From assembly GCA_047602125.1 (NCBI GenBank), contig JASGIB010000001.1, positions 496,001 through 560,000 of the forward strand: DNA of 64,000 nt. Direction: 5' to 3'. Shown here one piece after another: positions 1-8,884 of the stretch (its first letter is position 1; each line of letters begins with the position of its first letter). The position numbers and the translations under genes are program-made. This DNA comes from Pseudoluteimonas sp047602125 (GTDB lineage: Bacteria > Pseudomonadota > Gammaproteobacteria > Xanthomonadales > Xanthomonadaceae). The notes under the pieces were generated by a model. That model made no database searches and was not told the origin of the DNA. It worked only from the letters and a program-made list of their open reading frames with translations.

Positions 1-623
1 CAGTTGTCGACGATCAACTCGTTGCACTGGATGTCGGGATACTGCGCCGCGACTTCGCGCGCGACCTTGAGGAAGAGGCCAGAGGTCGACTTCAGGATGT
101 TGGCCTTGTGCACCACCGTGACCTTCTTGCGCCCGGTCTTGCGCGCCAGGTCGAAGGCGTAGCGGACGATGCGTTCGGAGCCCTTGCGGGTGATCTTCTG
201 CGTCAGCGTGGCGGTGGCGCCGTCCTCGCTGACCTGCTGGCCTTCGCCGATGTAGGCGCCTTCGGTGTTCTCGCGCACGGTGATGAGGTCCACGCCCATC
301 GGGAAGCGCGATTTCGTGTTCGGGAACGATTTCGCCGGGCGCACGTTCGCGTACAGATCGAAGCGCTTGCGCAGTTCCACGTTGATCGAGGAAAAGCCTT
401 CGCCGACCGGCGTGGTCAGCGGGCTCTTCAACGCGACCTTGTTGCGCGAAATCGATTCCATCGTCGTCGCCGGAAGCAGCTCGCCGTGCTTTTCCAGCGC
501 GACCATGCCGGCATCGGCGAATTCGTACTGCAGGCCGAGCTGCATCGCGTCGAGCACGTGCAGGGTCGCGTCCATGATTTCCGGGCCGATGCCATCGCCG
601 CGGATGACCGTGATCGTCGTCAT
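1..623 (-). CDS. icd: Isocitrate dehydrogenase (NAD type), N-terminal part, cut by window edge
   Basis: About 207 N-terminal residues are visible on the minus strand from the ATG at 623; the rest lies beyond base 1. The protein starts MTTITVIRGDGIGPEIMDAT, the nucleotide-binding start of the isocitrate/isopropylmalate dehydrogenase family. Further along come the substrate-binding stretch SSINVELRKRFDLYANVRP and the RENTEGAYIGE segment. These features and the short N terminus fit the NAD-dependent isocitrate dehydrogenase of xanthomonads rather than the longer NADP enzyme of E. coli. It would oxidise isocitrate to 2-oxoglutarate in the TCA cycle. Cofactor choice is inferred from family resemblance, because the discriminating residues are outside the window. 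It lies downstream of the CMD and glutaredoxin genes on the same strand, across a gap of about 90 bases. Confidence 0.9.
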   Translation of the reverse strand, partial: MTTITVIRGDGIGPEIMDATLHVLDAMQLGLQYEFADAGMVALEKHGELLPATTMESISRNKVALKSPLTTPVGEGFSSINVELRKRFDLYANVRPAKSFPNTKSRFPMGVDLITVRENTEGAYIGEGQQVSEDGATATLTQKITRKGSERIVRYAFDLARKTGRKKVTVVHKANILKSTSGLFLKVAREVAAQYPDIQCNELIVDN

Positions 624-715
624 TCTTCGAAGGTTCCAGACAGGGCGAAACGGCGCGAAACGCGCGTTTCCGAGGGGGATAGCCTGCGAATTATGCCAGA
701 CGCGGCCGGCGGGCC

Positions 716-1108
716 TCAGCCGTGGTCGTGCGCGGCGGGCGCCCCGGCGTCGCCCTGTTCGAGCCTGTCGAGGAAGTCGACGGCGCGGCGCAGGTGCGGG
801 ATGACGATGCTGCCGCCGACGACGAGGCCGACCGAGAACGCCTCGAACATCTCGTCGCGGGTCACGCCGGCGTCGCGGCACTGGGCGACGTGGTAACTGA
901 TGCAGTCGTCGCAGCGCAGCACCATCGACGCGACCAGGCCGCACAGTTCCTTGGTCTTCACGTCCAGCGCGCCGGCCTGGTAGGTCTGCGTGTCCAGCGC
1001 GAAGAAGCGCCGCACCACCTGATTGGGTTCGGCGAGGATGCGCTCGTTCATGCGCTTGCGGAATTCGGCGAACTCCGCGACGCGGTCTTTCTCGCTCGCT
1101 TCGCTCAT
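716..1108 (-). CDS. Carboxymuconolactone decarboxylase / AhpD-like protein
   Basis: A 130-residue cytosolic protein. Residues 54-73 hold the AhpD core, E54, then C66-D-D-C69 and H73, so the redox-active cysteine pair and proton relay of alkylhydroperoxidase D are intact. Family members either reduce peroxides through the CxxC pair or decarboxylate lactones. The conserved cysteines and the neighbouring glutaredoxin favour a thiol antioxidant role here, which is inference. Its ATG overlaps the glutaredoxin stop in an ATGA junction, so the two are translationally coupled. The frame stays open much further upstream, but the coupled ATG at 1108 and the family length make the short form right. Confidence 0.85.
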   Translation of the reverse strand: MSEASEKDRVAEFAEFRKRMNERILAEPNQVVRRFFALDTQTYQAGALDVKTKELCGLVASMVLRCDDCISYHVAQCRDAGVTRDEMFEAFSVGLVVGGSIVIPHLRRAVDFLDRLEQGDAGAPAAHDHG

Positions 1109-1392
1109 GCGGCTTCCCCGTCCAGCAGCGGCTCGAGCTTGCCGGCACGGTGCAGGGCCATCATGTCGTCGTAGCCACCGACGTGGGTCTCGCCGATGAA
1201 GATCTGCGGCACGCTGGTGCGGCGGGTGCGCGCCACCATCTTCTCGCGCTCGGCCGGGTCGGTGTCGATCCGCACCTCGGTCCATTCCCTGCCCTTGCTC
1301 TTCAGGAAATTCTTCGCGGCGACGCAATAGGGGCAGATCGCCGTGGTGTAGAGGGTGATGGCGGGGGTGCTCAAGGCCGGCTCCGGGAACAT
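1105..1392 (-). CDS. grxC: Glutaredoxin, dithiol CPYC class
   Basis: A 95-residue thioredoxin-fold protein with active site C20-P-Y-C23, the cis-proline segment TSVPQIFI and the glutathione-binding GGYDD near the C terminus. This is the class I dithiol glutaredoxin layout (GrxC type), which reduces disulphides and glutathione adducts in the cytosol with GSH. The ATG at 1392 gives a slightly extended N terminus (MFPEPALSTPAITLYTT); an in-frame start further upstream would add residues without homology. It is the first gene of a coupled pair with the AhpD-like gene and diverges from the BepA-type protease gene across about 100 bases. Confidence 0.88.
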   Translation of the reverse strand: MFPEPALSTPAITLYTTAICPYCVAAKNFLKSKGREWTEVRIDTDPAEREKMVARTRRTSVPQIFIGETHVGGYDDMMALHRAGKLEPLLDGEAA

Positions 1393-1422
1393 GCGATGCT
1401 GTGGCGGGTCGAATATGCGGCC

Positions 1423-1444
1423 CGGGTGGAGCATTTTCCACCCG
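1423..1444. promoter_or_regulatory. Hairpin/operator candidate between divergent genes
   Basis: CGGGTGGA and TCCACCCG form an exact 8-base inverted repeat around a 6-base AT-rich loop. It lies between the divergently transcribed glutaredoxin and M48 protease genes. It could be a protein-binding dyad or an RNA hairpin in one of the leaders. No known consensus was recognised. Confidence 0.35.
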
Positions 1445-1493
1445 CTCAATCGCCGTTCACACCCACGCCGCCACAACGCAGCATCCTGCCCGC

Positions 1494-3089
1494 ATGATCC
1501 CGCCCCCCGGATTCCGCCGCCTGCGTCCCGCCGCCCTCGCCGCCTGCCTCGTACTGGTGCTGGCGCCCGGCGCCCGGGCGCAATCGCTGCCGGACATCGG
1601 TTCCTCGGCGGGCGAACTGCTGACCCCTGCGCAGCAGCAGGAATACGGCGAAATGACCCTCGCCCAGCTGCGCAACATGGACTACACGCTGGACGACCCG
1701 CTGCTCAACGACTGGCTGCAGGCGCTGGGCAACCGCATGGGCACGGCCAGCGACAAGCCGGAGCAGCGCTTCACCGTGTTCCTGCTCAAGGACCGCGAGA
1801 TCAACGCCTTCGCCACGCTCGGCGGTTACGTCGCGGTCAACGCCGGCCTGATCCTCGCCGCGGAGGACGAAGGCGAACTCGCCTCGGTGCTCGGCCACGA
1901 ATTCGCCCACGTCACCCAGCAGCACGTGCTGCGCGCGGTGGAGGCGGCGAAGAAGGACAGCCTGCCGATCCTGCTGGCGATGCTCGGCGCGATCGCCGTC
2001 GCGCAGGGCAGCAACAGCAGTTCCGCCAGCAATGGCGCGATGGCGGCGCTGGTGTCGGCGCAGGGACTGATGATCCAGCGCCAGATCAACTACACCCGTT
2101 CCGGCGAATCCGAAGCCGACCGGCTCGGCATCCGCACGCTGTACCGCGCCGGGTTCGACCCCGACGACATGGCCAAGATGTTCCAGCGCATGCTGGCGCT
2201 GAGCCGCAGCAACCAGGGCGGCGAACGCGAACGCACCCCGGATTACCTGCTCACCCACCCGGTGACGACCAGCCGCATCAGCGAATCGATCCAGCGCGCG
2301 GACCAGTTGCGCGCTTCGGGCGCGGGAGCGGTGACATCGACGATCGGCGGCAGCGACAACCCCTTGCTGCCGGGCAACTTCTCGATCAAGGCGAGCGGTG
2401 GCGGCGACGACGGGCAGTTCGCGTGGGCGCAGGAACGCCTGCGCGCCCTGACCGCCGATACCCCGGCGCAGGCGATCCGCGAATACGAGCAGATGGCCCG
2501 CGCCGGCGCACTCGACGACGCGCAGCAGTACGGACTGGCGGTCGCCAAGATCCGTGCCGGCAAGGGCCCGGCCGCGATGGACGACCTGGCGCAACTGCTG
2601 GCCAGGCATCCCGGCAACCTGTGGCTGGAACTCGGCAGCGCCCAGGCCGGCGCCCATGGCAACGACCGCGCCGCCGCGGACGCGCGCTTCGACGCGCTGG
2701 TCGCGCGGCTGCCCAACAACCTCGCCGTGGCGCGCACCTATGCGGCGGTCCTGAACGAGCGTGGCACCCCGGACGCGGGCCGCCGCGCCCAGGCCGTCCT
2801 GCGCCCGCTGTTGAACGCGAATGCCGACGATCCCGGCCTGCAGGCCGAATTCGCGCGCGCCAGCGACATGGCCGGCGACCCGATCCGCGCCGGCGAAGCC
2901 TATGCCGAGGCGGCCTACCTCAACGGTCGCCCGGAACAGGCGCTGGTGCAGCTCAACACCCTGAAGAAGCGCCCCGACCTCGACTACTACGCCCGCGCCC
3001 GGATCGATGCCCGGATCGCGGCGATCACCCCGGTGGTGCTGGAACTGCAGCGCCAGGGCATCCGCGACCAGGACCTCCACCGGCAATGA
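1494..3089 (+). CDS. bepA: M48 family metalloprotease with TPR domain, BepA-like
   Basis: A 531-residue exported protein. Residues 1-29 form a signal peptide (basic start, hydrophobic core, ARAQS cleavage region). The M48 zinc site is H135-E-F-A-H139, with the third ligand E207 in GESEADRLG. The second half, from about residue 330, is alanine-rich helical repeat sequence of TPR type. This order (signal, M48, TPR) is that of BepA/YfgC, the periplasmic protease-chaperone that helps assemble or degrade stalled outer-membrane beta-barrel proteins such as LptD. The start at 1494 was chosen because it begins the signal peptide directly; the frame is open upstream without homologous sequence. It is followed by the Pho-box region and phoB and appears to be a single-gene unit. 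Confidence 0.88.
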   Translation: MIPPPGFRRLRPAALAACLVLVLAPGARAQSLPDIGSSAGELLTPAQQQEYGEMTLAQLRNMDYTLDDPLLNDWLQALGNRMGTASDKPEQRFTVFLLKDREINAFATLGGYVAVNAGLILAAEDEGELASVLGHEFAHVTQQHVLRAVEAAKKDSLPILLAMLGAIAVAQGSNSSSASNGAMAALVSAQGLMIQRQINYTRSGESEADRLGIRTLYRAGFDPDDMAKMFQRMLALSRSNQGGERERTPDYLLTHPVTTSRISESIQRADQLRASGAGAVTSTIGGSDNPLLPGNFSIKASGGGDDGQFAWAQERLRALTADTPAQAIREYEQMARAGALDDAQQYGLAVAKIRAGKGPAAMDDLAQLLARHPGNLWLELGSAQAGAHGNDRAAADARFDALVARLPNNLAVARTYAAVLNERGTPDAGRRAQAVLRPLLNANADDPGLQAEFARASDMAGDPIRAGEAYAEAAYLNGRPEQALVQLNTLKKRPDLDYYARARIDARIAAITPVVLELQRQGIRDQDLHRQ

Positions 3090-3105
3090 GCCACGCCACG
3101 TGACG

Positions 3106-3134
3106 GTGTCATGCGATCGTCACGAAAGCGTCGT
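3106..3134 (+). promoter_or_regulatory. Candidate Pho box array upstream of phoB
   Basis: Three 7-base half-sites recur every 11 bases: GTGTCAT (3106), TCGTCAC (3117) and GCGTCGT (3128), each separated by 4 bases. The E. coli PhoB half-site is CTGTCAT with the same 4-base spacer; the first copy here matches 6 of 7 positions. The array ends about 50 bases before the phoB start, a good position for autoregulation. Confidence 0.7.
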
Positions 3135-3186
3135 CTAATCGTCCCGTCTCCCGGCACGCCCGGCAGGAATGCCCGGCAAAACCGAC

Positions 3187-3876
3187 ATGCAGAAGCAAAT
3201 CCTGATCGTCGACGACGAACCCGCGATCCGCGACATGGTCGCCTTCGCCCTGCGCAAGGGCGAATACCTGCCGGTGCATGCCGGCGACGCGCGCGAAGCC
3301 CAGGCCGCGATCGCCGAGAAGGTGCCGGACCTGATCCTGCTCGACTGGATGCTGCCCGGCACCAGCGGCCTGGAACTGGCCCGGCGCTGGCGCAAGGAAC
3401 AACTCACCCGCGAGATCCCGATCATCATGCTCACCGCGCGCGGCGAGGAGAACGACCGCGTCGGCGGGCTCGAGGCCGGCGTCGACGACTACGTGGTGAA
3501 GCCGTTCTCGGCGCGCGAATTGCTGGCGCGCATCCGCGCCGTGCTGCGCCGTTCGCGCGAGGACGACGAAGACGGCAACGTCGGCGCCGGCGCGCTGCGC
3601 ATCGACGGCGCCGCCCACCGCGTGTTCGCCGGAGAGTCGCCGGTGCAGATCGGCCCGACCGAATACCGCCTGCTGCACTTCTTCATGACCCACCCCGAGC
3701 GCGTGTACACCCGCGCGCAACTGCTCGACCACGTATGGGGCGGCAACGTGTACGTGGAGGAACGCACCGTGGACGTGCACATCCGCCGCCTGCGCAAGAC
3801 CCTGGAACCGCATGGCGTGGAAAACATGGTGCAGACCGTGCGCGGCAGCGGTTACCGTTTCTCCGCCGCGCTTTAA
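3187..3876 (+). CDS. phoB: Phosphate regulon response regulator PhoB
   Basis: A 229-residue OmpR-family response regulator. The receiver domain (about 1-120) carries the acidic pair D9-D10, phosphoacceptor D53 in LILLDWMLPG, the conserved threonine in MLTARGE and the lysine in VVKPF. The winged-helix DNA-binding domain (about 130-229) contains RVYTRAQLLDHVWG and ends with TVRGSGYRF. Phospho-PhoB binds Pho boxes and recruits sigma-70 polymerase to phosphate-starvation genes. I chose MQKQILIVDDE at 3187; an in-frame ATG at 3169 has AGGA directly touching it and would add six residues. It is the first gene of phoB-phoR-ppk1-ppx, 12 bases before phoR, and is itself preceded by a Pho-box-like array. 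Confidence 0.97.
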   Translation: MQKQILIVDDEPAIRDMVAFALRKGEYLPVHAGDAREAQAAIAEKVPDLILLDWMLPGTSGLELARRWRKEQLTREIPIIMLTARGEENDRVGGLEAGVDDYVVKPFSARELLARIRAVLRRSREDDEDGNVGAGALRIDGAAHRVFAGESPVQIGPTEYRLLHFFMTHPERVYTRAQLLDHVWGGNVYVEERTVDVHIRRLRKTLEPHGVENMVQTVRGSGYRFSAAL

Positions 3877-3888
3877 ACTGGCGGGGTC

Positions 3889-5208
3889 ATGCCACCCCGC
3901 GCCCGCAACGCCTGGTTCCGCACCCTCGGGTTGCTCGCCCTGGTGCTCGCGGGCGGACTCGCGCTCGGCCTGCTGGTGGGCAAGCCCTGGGCCGCGCTCA
4001 CCCTCGCCGCGCTCGGCGTGGTCGCCTGGCATTACTGGAAACTGCGCGGCGTGCTGCTGCGCCTGACCGCGCGCCAGCGCCTCGCCCCGCCATCGGGCGA
4101 AGGCGTGTGGAACGAGCTCGATCGCCTGCTCTACCGCGGCCAGCAGGACATGCGTTCGCGCAAGCGCCGCCTGCTGGACATGCTGCGCGCCTACCGCGCC
4201 GCCGCCGCCGCGCTGCCCGACGCCGTGGTCATCGTGGATCGCGACAGCCAGCGCGTGGTCTGGTTCAACGAGGCCGCCACGCCCCTGCTCGGGTTGCGCC
4301 ATCCGCGCGACCTCGACCGCGCGCTCGGCGATTGCCTGCAACCGCTGCCGGTGTCGCACTGGCTCGCCGCCGGGCGCAACGCCGAGCCGATGCTCGACGC
4401 GGTGTCGCCCACCGATCCGTCGATCCGCCTGAACCTGCGCCTGATCCCGTATTCCGAGGAGTTGTGGCTGCTGGTCGCGCGCGACGTGACCAAGCTGATG
4501 CGGCTCGAGGAAGTGCGCCGCGATTTCGTCGCCAACGTTTCGCACGAACTGCGCACGCCGCTGACCGTGGTCCACGGCTACCTCGACCTGCTCGAACCCG
4601 AGGACAAGCCCGAGTGGGCGCCGTTGCTGGACGAGATGCGCCGGCAATCGCAACGCATGACCCAACTGGTCGAGGACCTGCTCACGTTGTCGCGGCTCGA
4701 GGCACAGGACGCGGTCGACGACGACCGCGTGGCGATGGCGCCGATGCTCGCCACGCTCAAGCGCGAGGCCGAGGCGCTGAGCCAGGGCCGGCACCGGATC
4801 ACGGTCGAATCGACCTGCGACGCCGACCTGCGCGGCTCTACCCGCGAACTGCACAGCGCGTTCTCCAACCTCGTGAGCAATGCGGTGCGCTACACGCCCG
4901 CCGGCGGCGACATCGCCCTCCGCTACGCATCGACGCCCGAAGGCGGGGCGGCGCTCTCCGTGCGCGATACCGGCTACGGCATCCCGGCCTCGCACCTGCC
5001 GCGCATCACCGAACGCTTCTACCGGGTGTCCGCCAGCCGTTCGCGCGAACTCGGCGGCACCGGGCTCGGGCTTTCGATCATCAAGCACGTACTGAACCTG
5101 CACCAGGCACGCCTCGCCATCGAGAGCGAGGTCGGCGCGGGCAGCACCTTCACCTGCGTGTTCGGCCCCGAACGGGTGCTGCGCCACGCCGAGGCCCATT
5201 CCGCATGA
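3889..5208 (+). CDS. phoR: Phosphate regulon sensor histidine kinase PhoR
   Basis: A 439-residue inner-membrane sensor kinase. Two closely spaced hydrophobic segments occupy about residues 11-50, followed by a basic linker and a PAS domain (about 100-190, with PDAVVIVDRDSQRVVWFN). The dimerisation box NVSHELRTPL places the phosphorylated histidine at H219. The ATP-binding domain follows with NLVSNAVRYTP, DTGYGIP and GGTGLGLSI. As in other PhoR proteins there is almost no periplasmic loop, so sensing is thought to go through the Pst/PhoU complex, which is not in this window. The gene is 12 bases after phoB and its stop overlaps the ppk1 start (ATGA). Confidence 0.96.
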   Translation: MPPRARNAWFRTLGLLALVLAGGLALGLLVGKPWAALTLAALGVVAWHYWKLRGVLLRLTARQRLAPPSGEGVWNELDRLLYRGQQDMRSRKRRLLDMLRAYRAAAAALPDAVVIVDRDSQRVVWFNEAATPLLGLRHPRDLDRALGDCLQPLPVSHWLAAGRNAEPMLDAVSPTDPSIRLNLRLIPYSEELWLLVARDVTKLMRLEEVRRDFVANVSHELRTPLTVVHGYLDLLEPEDKPEWAPLLDEMRRQSQRMTQLVEDLLTLSRLEAQDAVDDDRVAMAPMLATLKREAEALSQGRHRITVESTCDADLRGSTRELHSAFSNLVSNAVRYTPAGGDIALRYASTPEGGAALSVRDTGYGIPASHLPRITERFYRVSASRSRELGGTGLGLSIIKHVLNLHQARLAIESEVGAGSTFTCVFGPERVLRHAEAHSA

Positions 5209-7289
5209 ACCACGCCGGCGATCCCGTCGAACCCGCGTTGCAGGACCCCGCGCTGTACTTCAACCGCGAACTGTCGCAACTCGACTTCAACTTCCGCGTG
5301 CTCGCCCAGGCACAGGACGCGAACGTCCCGTTGCTGGAGCGCCTGCGCTACCTGTGCATCAGCTGCACCAACCTCGACGAGTTCTTCGAGATCCGCGCGG
5401 CGACCGTGCGCCACGCGCAGGATTTCGGCATGCCCGCCGCCGCCGACGGACAATCGCCGGCAACGACGCTGCGCCGCATCCACGAGCGCGCGGCGACCCT
5501 GGTCGATGCGCAGTACCGCTGCTGGAACGACGAACTGCGCCCGGCGCTGGCCGAACGCGGCATCCGCCTGCTGCAGCCGGGCGAATGGGACGCGGAACAG
5601 CGCGAATGGCTGCGCAACTACTTCCGCGACCAGATCATGCCGGTGCTGTCGCCGCTGGGGCTGGATCCGGCGCATCCGTTCCCGCGCATCCTCAACAAGT
5701 CGCTGAACATCGTGGTGACGGTCGAGGGCCGCGACGCATTCGGGCGCGAAGGCCACCTCGCCGTGGTGCGCGCGCCACGCTCGCTGCCGCGCATCATCCG
5801 TCTGCCAGACCGCGACGGCGACGGCGACGCCTTCCACGACTTCGTGTTCCTCTCCACCGTGCTCTCGCAGTTCGTGGACGAGATGTTCCCGGGCATGCAG
5901 GTCACCGGCGCCTACCAGTTCCGCGTCACCCGCAACTCCGAGCTGATCGTGGACGAGGAGGAAGTCGAGAACCTCGCCCTCGCGTTGCGCGACGAGCTCG
6001 CGGGCCGCGGCTACCTGCGCGCGATGCGGCTGGAGATCGACCGCGATTGCCCGCAACCCATCGTCGACACCCTGTTGCGCAACTTCGAATTGCCGTCGCA
6101 CGCGCTGTACCGCATCGACGGGCCGGTGAACCTCAACCGCGTGATCCAGGTGTACGACCTGGTGCAGCGCCCGGAACTGAAGTTCCCGCCGTTCATCCCG
6201 CGCCCGTTGCGCGGCGTCGACAACCTGTTCGAGCGCGTGGCCGAGGGCGACGTGCTGCTGCACCATCCGTTCGACGGCTTCGGCGCGGTGCTGGAACTGC
6301 TGAAACAGGCCAGCGACGACCCGAACGTGCTCGCGATCAAGCAGACGCTCTATCGCACCGCCAAGGATTCGGCCATCGTCGAACACCTGGTGCAGGCCGC
6401 GCGCAACGGCAAGGACGTCACCGCGGTGGTCGAACTGCGCGCGCGCTTCGACGAAGAGGCCAACCTCGCCTTCGCCGACCGGCTGCAGGAAGCCGGCGTG
6501 CAGGTGGTGTACGGCGTGGTCGGCTACAAGACCCACGCGAAGATGCTGCTGGTGGTGCGCCGCGAAGGCCGCAAGCTGCGCCGCTACGTGCACCTGGGCA
6601 CGGGCAACTACCACGCCGGCACCGCGCGCGCATACACCGACATCGGCCTGGTCACCGCCGATCCCGCCATCGGCGACGACGTGCACCAGATCTTCCAGCA
6701 GCTCTCCGGCCTCGCGCCCGAGATCAAGCTCAAGCGCCTGCTGCAGTCGCCGTTCACCCTGCACGCCGGCGTGCTGGCGCGGATCGAACGCGAAGCAGGC
6801 CACGCGCGCGCCGGCCTGCCTGCACGCATCGTCGCCAAGATGAACGCGCTGAGCGAACCGGAAGTGGTGCGCGCGCTGTACCGCGCCTCGCAGGCCGGGG
6901 TCGAAATCGACCTCATCGTGCGCGGCGCATGTTCCCTGCGCCCCGGCGTCCCGGGCGTTTCCGACCACATTCGCGTGCGTTCCATCGTCGGCCGCTTCCT
7001 CGAGCACAGCCGCGTGTACTGGTTCGCGAACGGCGGCGAACCGGAACTGTTCTGCGCCAGCGCCGACTGGCTGGAACGCAACCTGTTGCGGCGCGTGGAA
7101 ACATGCTTCCCGATCATCGATCCCGCGCTCGCCGAACGGGTGAAGGCCGAAGCGCTGGACAACTACCTCGCCGACAACGTCGATGCATGGGTACTGCGGG
7201 CCGACGGCGAATACCTGCGACGCTCGCCCGCCCCCGGCGAAACCCCGCATTCGGCGCAGGCCGCGCTGCTGGCGAAACTCGCCTCGTGA
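5205..7289 (+). CDS. ppk1: Polyphosphate kinase PPK1
   Basis: A 694-residue enzyme that reversibly makes inorganic polyphosphate from ATP. The N-terminal domain begins YFNRELSQLDFNFRVL, the family hallmark. The phospholipase-D-like catalytic half includes the autophosphorylated histidine H444 in GYKTHAK and H463 in VHLGTGNYHAG; the later LEHSR segment supplies another conserved histidine. All expected motifs are present and the length is normal for the family. The ATG overlaps the phoR stop (ATGA) and the stop overlaps the ppx GTG, so the protein is made from the phoBR transcript. Phosphate starvation signalling and polyphosphate synthesis are therefore linked at operon level. Confidence 0.97.
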   Translation: MNHAGDPVEPALQDPALYFNRELSQLDFNFRVLAQAQDANVPLLERLRYLCISCTNLDEFFEIRAATVRHAQDFGMPAAADGQSPATTLRRIHERAATLVDAQYRCWNDELRPALAERGIRLLQPGEWDAEQREWLRNYFRDQIMPVLSPLGLDPAHPFPRILNKSLNIVVTVEGRDAFGREGHLAVVRAPRSLPRIIRLPDRDGDGDAFHDFVFLSTVLSQFVDEMFPGMQVTGAYQFRVTRNSELIVDEEEVENLALALRDELAGRGYLRAMRLEIDRDCPQPIVDTLLRNFELPSHALYRIDGPVNLNRVIQVYDLVQRPELKFPPFIPRPLRGVDNLFERVAEGDVLLHHPFDGFGAVLELLKQASDDPNVLAIKQTLYRTAKDSAIVEHLVQAARNGKDVTAVVELRARFDEEANLAFADRLQEAGVQVVYGVVGYKTHAKMLLVVRREGRKLRRYVHLGTGNYHAGTARAYTDIGLVTADPAIGDDVHQIFQQLSGLAPEIKLKRLLQSPFTLHAGVLARIEREAGHARAGLPARIVAKMNALSEPEVVRALYRASQAGVEIDLIVRGACSLRPGVPGVSDHIRVRSIVGRFLEHSRVYWFANGGEPELFCASADWLERNLLRRVETCFPIIDPALAERVKAEALDNYLADNVDAWVLRADGEYLRRSPAPGETPHSAQAALLAKLAS

Positions 7290-8830
7290 ACGACAGCGCG
7301 CGCCGCCCACGCAACGCGACGACGCAACCTGCATTGCAGGACGGCGACCTGCTCGCCGCGGTCGACCTCGGTTCCAACAGCTTCCACATGGTCGTGGCGC
7401 GCTACGTGCTCGGGCAGTTGCGCGTCGTTGACCGTCTGCGCGAGATGGTCCGCCTCGCCGAGGGCCTCGACGGGCGCGGCGGACTCGACGCCGCGGTGAA
7501 GCAGCGCGCACTGGAGTGCCTCGCGCGCTTCGGCCAGCGCATCCACGACATCCCGCCGCAACGCGTGCGCGCGCTCGCCACCCATACCGTCCGCCAGTTG
7601 GCGCAACCGCAGGCCTTCCTCGTGCCGGCGGAAAGCGCGCTCGGCCATGCGATCGAAATCGTGTCCGGCCGCGAGGAAGCGCGCCTGGTGTACCTCGGCG
7701 TCGCCCACGCGCAGCCGCCGAAGCCCGGGCAGCGCCGGCTGGTGATGGACGTCGGCGGCGGTTCCACCGAATGCATCATCGGCAGCGGCTTCGACGCGAT
7801 CGAACGCGAGAGCCTGCAGGTCGGCTGCGTCGCCAGCACGCGCCGCTTCTTCGGCGACGGCAAGCTCTCGCGCAAGCGCTGGAAGGAGGCGCTGGTGGAA
7901 GTCGGCGCGGAGTTCCAGCAGTTCGCCGGCACCTACCGCAACCTCGGCTGGGACGAAGCGCTCGGCTCCTCCGGCACGCTCAAGCAGGTCGGCGAGATCT
8001 GCCAGGCGATGAAGCTGAGCAAGGGTTCGATCACCGCCGAGGCGATCCCCGAAGTGCGCGAACGCCTGCTGCGCGCCGGGCGCATCGAGGACATCGACTT
8101 GCCGGATCTTTCCGACGACCGCCGCCCGATCATCGCCGGCGGCCTGCTGGTGGTGGAAGCCGCGTTCGACGCGCTCGGCCTCTCGCGCATGGCGGTGAGC
8201 AAGGCCGCGCTGCGCGAGGGCGCGCTGTACGACATGCTCGGTCGCGGCGGCGCCGACGATCCGCGCGAAGCCTCGGTCGCGGCGCTGGTGCAGCGCTACG
8301 GCATCGACGCCGCGCAGGCCGCGCGCGTCGAGGCGACCGCGGCGATGCTTTTCGATCGCGTCGCCGCCGACTGGAAGCTCGACGCGGATTCGCGGCGCAT
8401 GTTGTCCTGGGCCGCGCGCCTGCACGAGTTGGGCCTCGCCATCGCGCACAGCCAGTACCAGCTGCACGGCGCCTACGTGTTGCAGAACTCCGACATCGCC
8501 GGTTTTTCCCAGCAGGAACAGCAGGTGCTGGCCGCACTGGTGCGCAGCCATCGGCGCAAGGTGCCGAACAAGGCCTTCGATGCGATTCCCGACCGTTTGC
8601 TCGCCGATACCAAACGCATCGCCGCGCTGCTGCGCCTCGCGGTGTTGCCGCACCGTTCGCACGAAGCGGCGGAGTTGCCGGAACTGCGCGCCACTGCGAA
8701 ACGCGACCAGTTGTCGCTCACGATCCCGGCGCGCTGGCTGGAACAGCGCCCCCTGCTCCGCGCCGACCTCGACGGCGAACCGGCGGACATGGCGGGGCTC
8801 GGAATCCAGTTGGCGATCCAGACCGATTGA
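7286..8830 (+). CDS. ppx: Exopolyphosphatase
   Basis: A 514-residue Ppx/GppA family enzyme. The GTG start at 7286 overlaps the ppk1 stop (GTGA) and gives MNDSARRPRNATTQPALQDG before the first ATPase-fold motif AAVDLGSNSFHMVVA (D27). The second phosphate motif is VMDVGGGSTECIIG, and a C-terminal HD-like helical domain follows from about residue 310 (LSWAARLHELG). It releases terminal phosphate from polyphosphate, opposing ppk1 in the same operon. The length fits true exopolyphosphatase rather than the shorter GppA, although pppGpp hydrolysis cannot be excluded. It is the last gene of the phoB operon. Confidence 0.94.
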   Translation: MNDSARRPRNATTQPALQDGDLLAAVDLGSNSFHMVVARYVLGQLRVVDRLREMVRLAEGLDGRGGLDAAVKQRALECLARFGQRIHDIPPQRVRALATHTVRQLAQPQAFLVPAESALGHAIEIVSGREEARLVYLGVAHAQPPKPGQRRLVMDVGGGSTECIIGSGFDAIERESLQVGCVASTRRFFGDGKLSRKRWKEALVEVGAEFQQFAGTYRNLGWDEALGSSGTLKQVGEICQAMKLSKGSITAEAIPEVRERLLRAGRIEDIDLPDLSDDRRPIIAGGLLVVEAAFDALGLSRMAVSKAALREGALYDMLGRGGADDPREASVAALVQRYGIDAAQAARVEATAAMLFDRVAADWKLDADSRRMLSWAARLHELGLAIAHSQYQLHGAYVLQNSDIAGFSQQEQQVLAALVRSHRRKVPNKAFDAIPDRLLADTKRIAALLRLAVLPHRSHEAAELPELRATAKRDQLSLTIPARWLEQRPLLRADLDGEPADMAGLGIQLAIQTD

Positions 8831-8884
8831 TTCGGCTGGCATGTGCGGCGCAAGATCGGTTGTCCGATCCATGCACTGACGCCC

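Noticed and set aside
3109..7511. Long minus-strand frames opposite phoB, phoR and ppk1
   Set aside because: Low-complexity His/Arg/Val/Gln translations antisense to genes with full motif sets; no ribosome binding sites.
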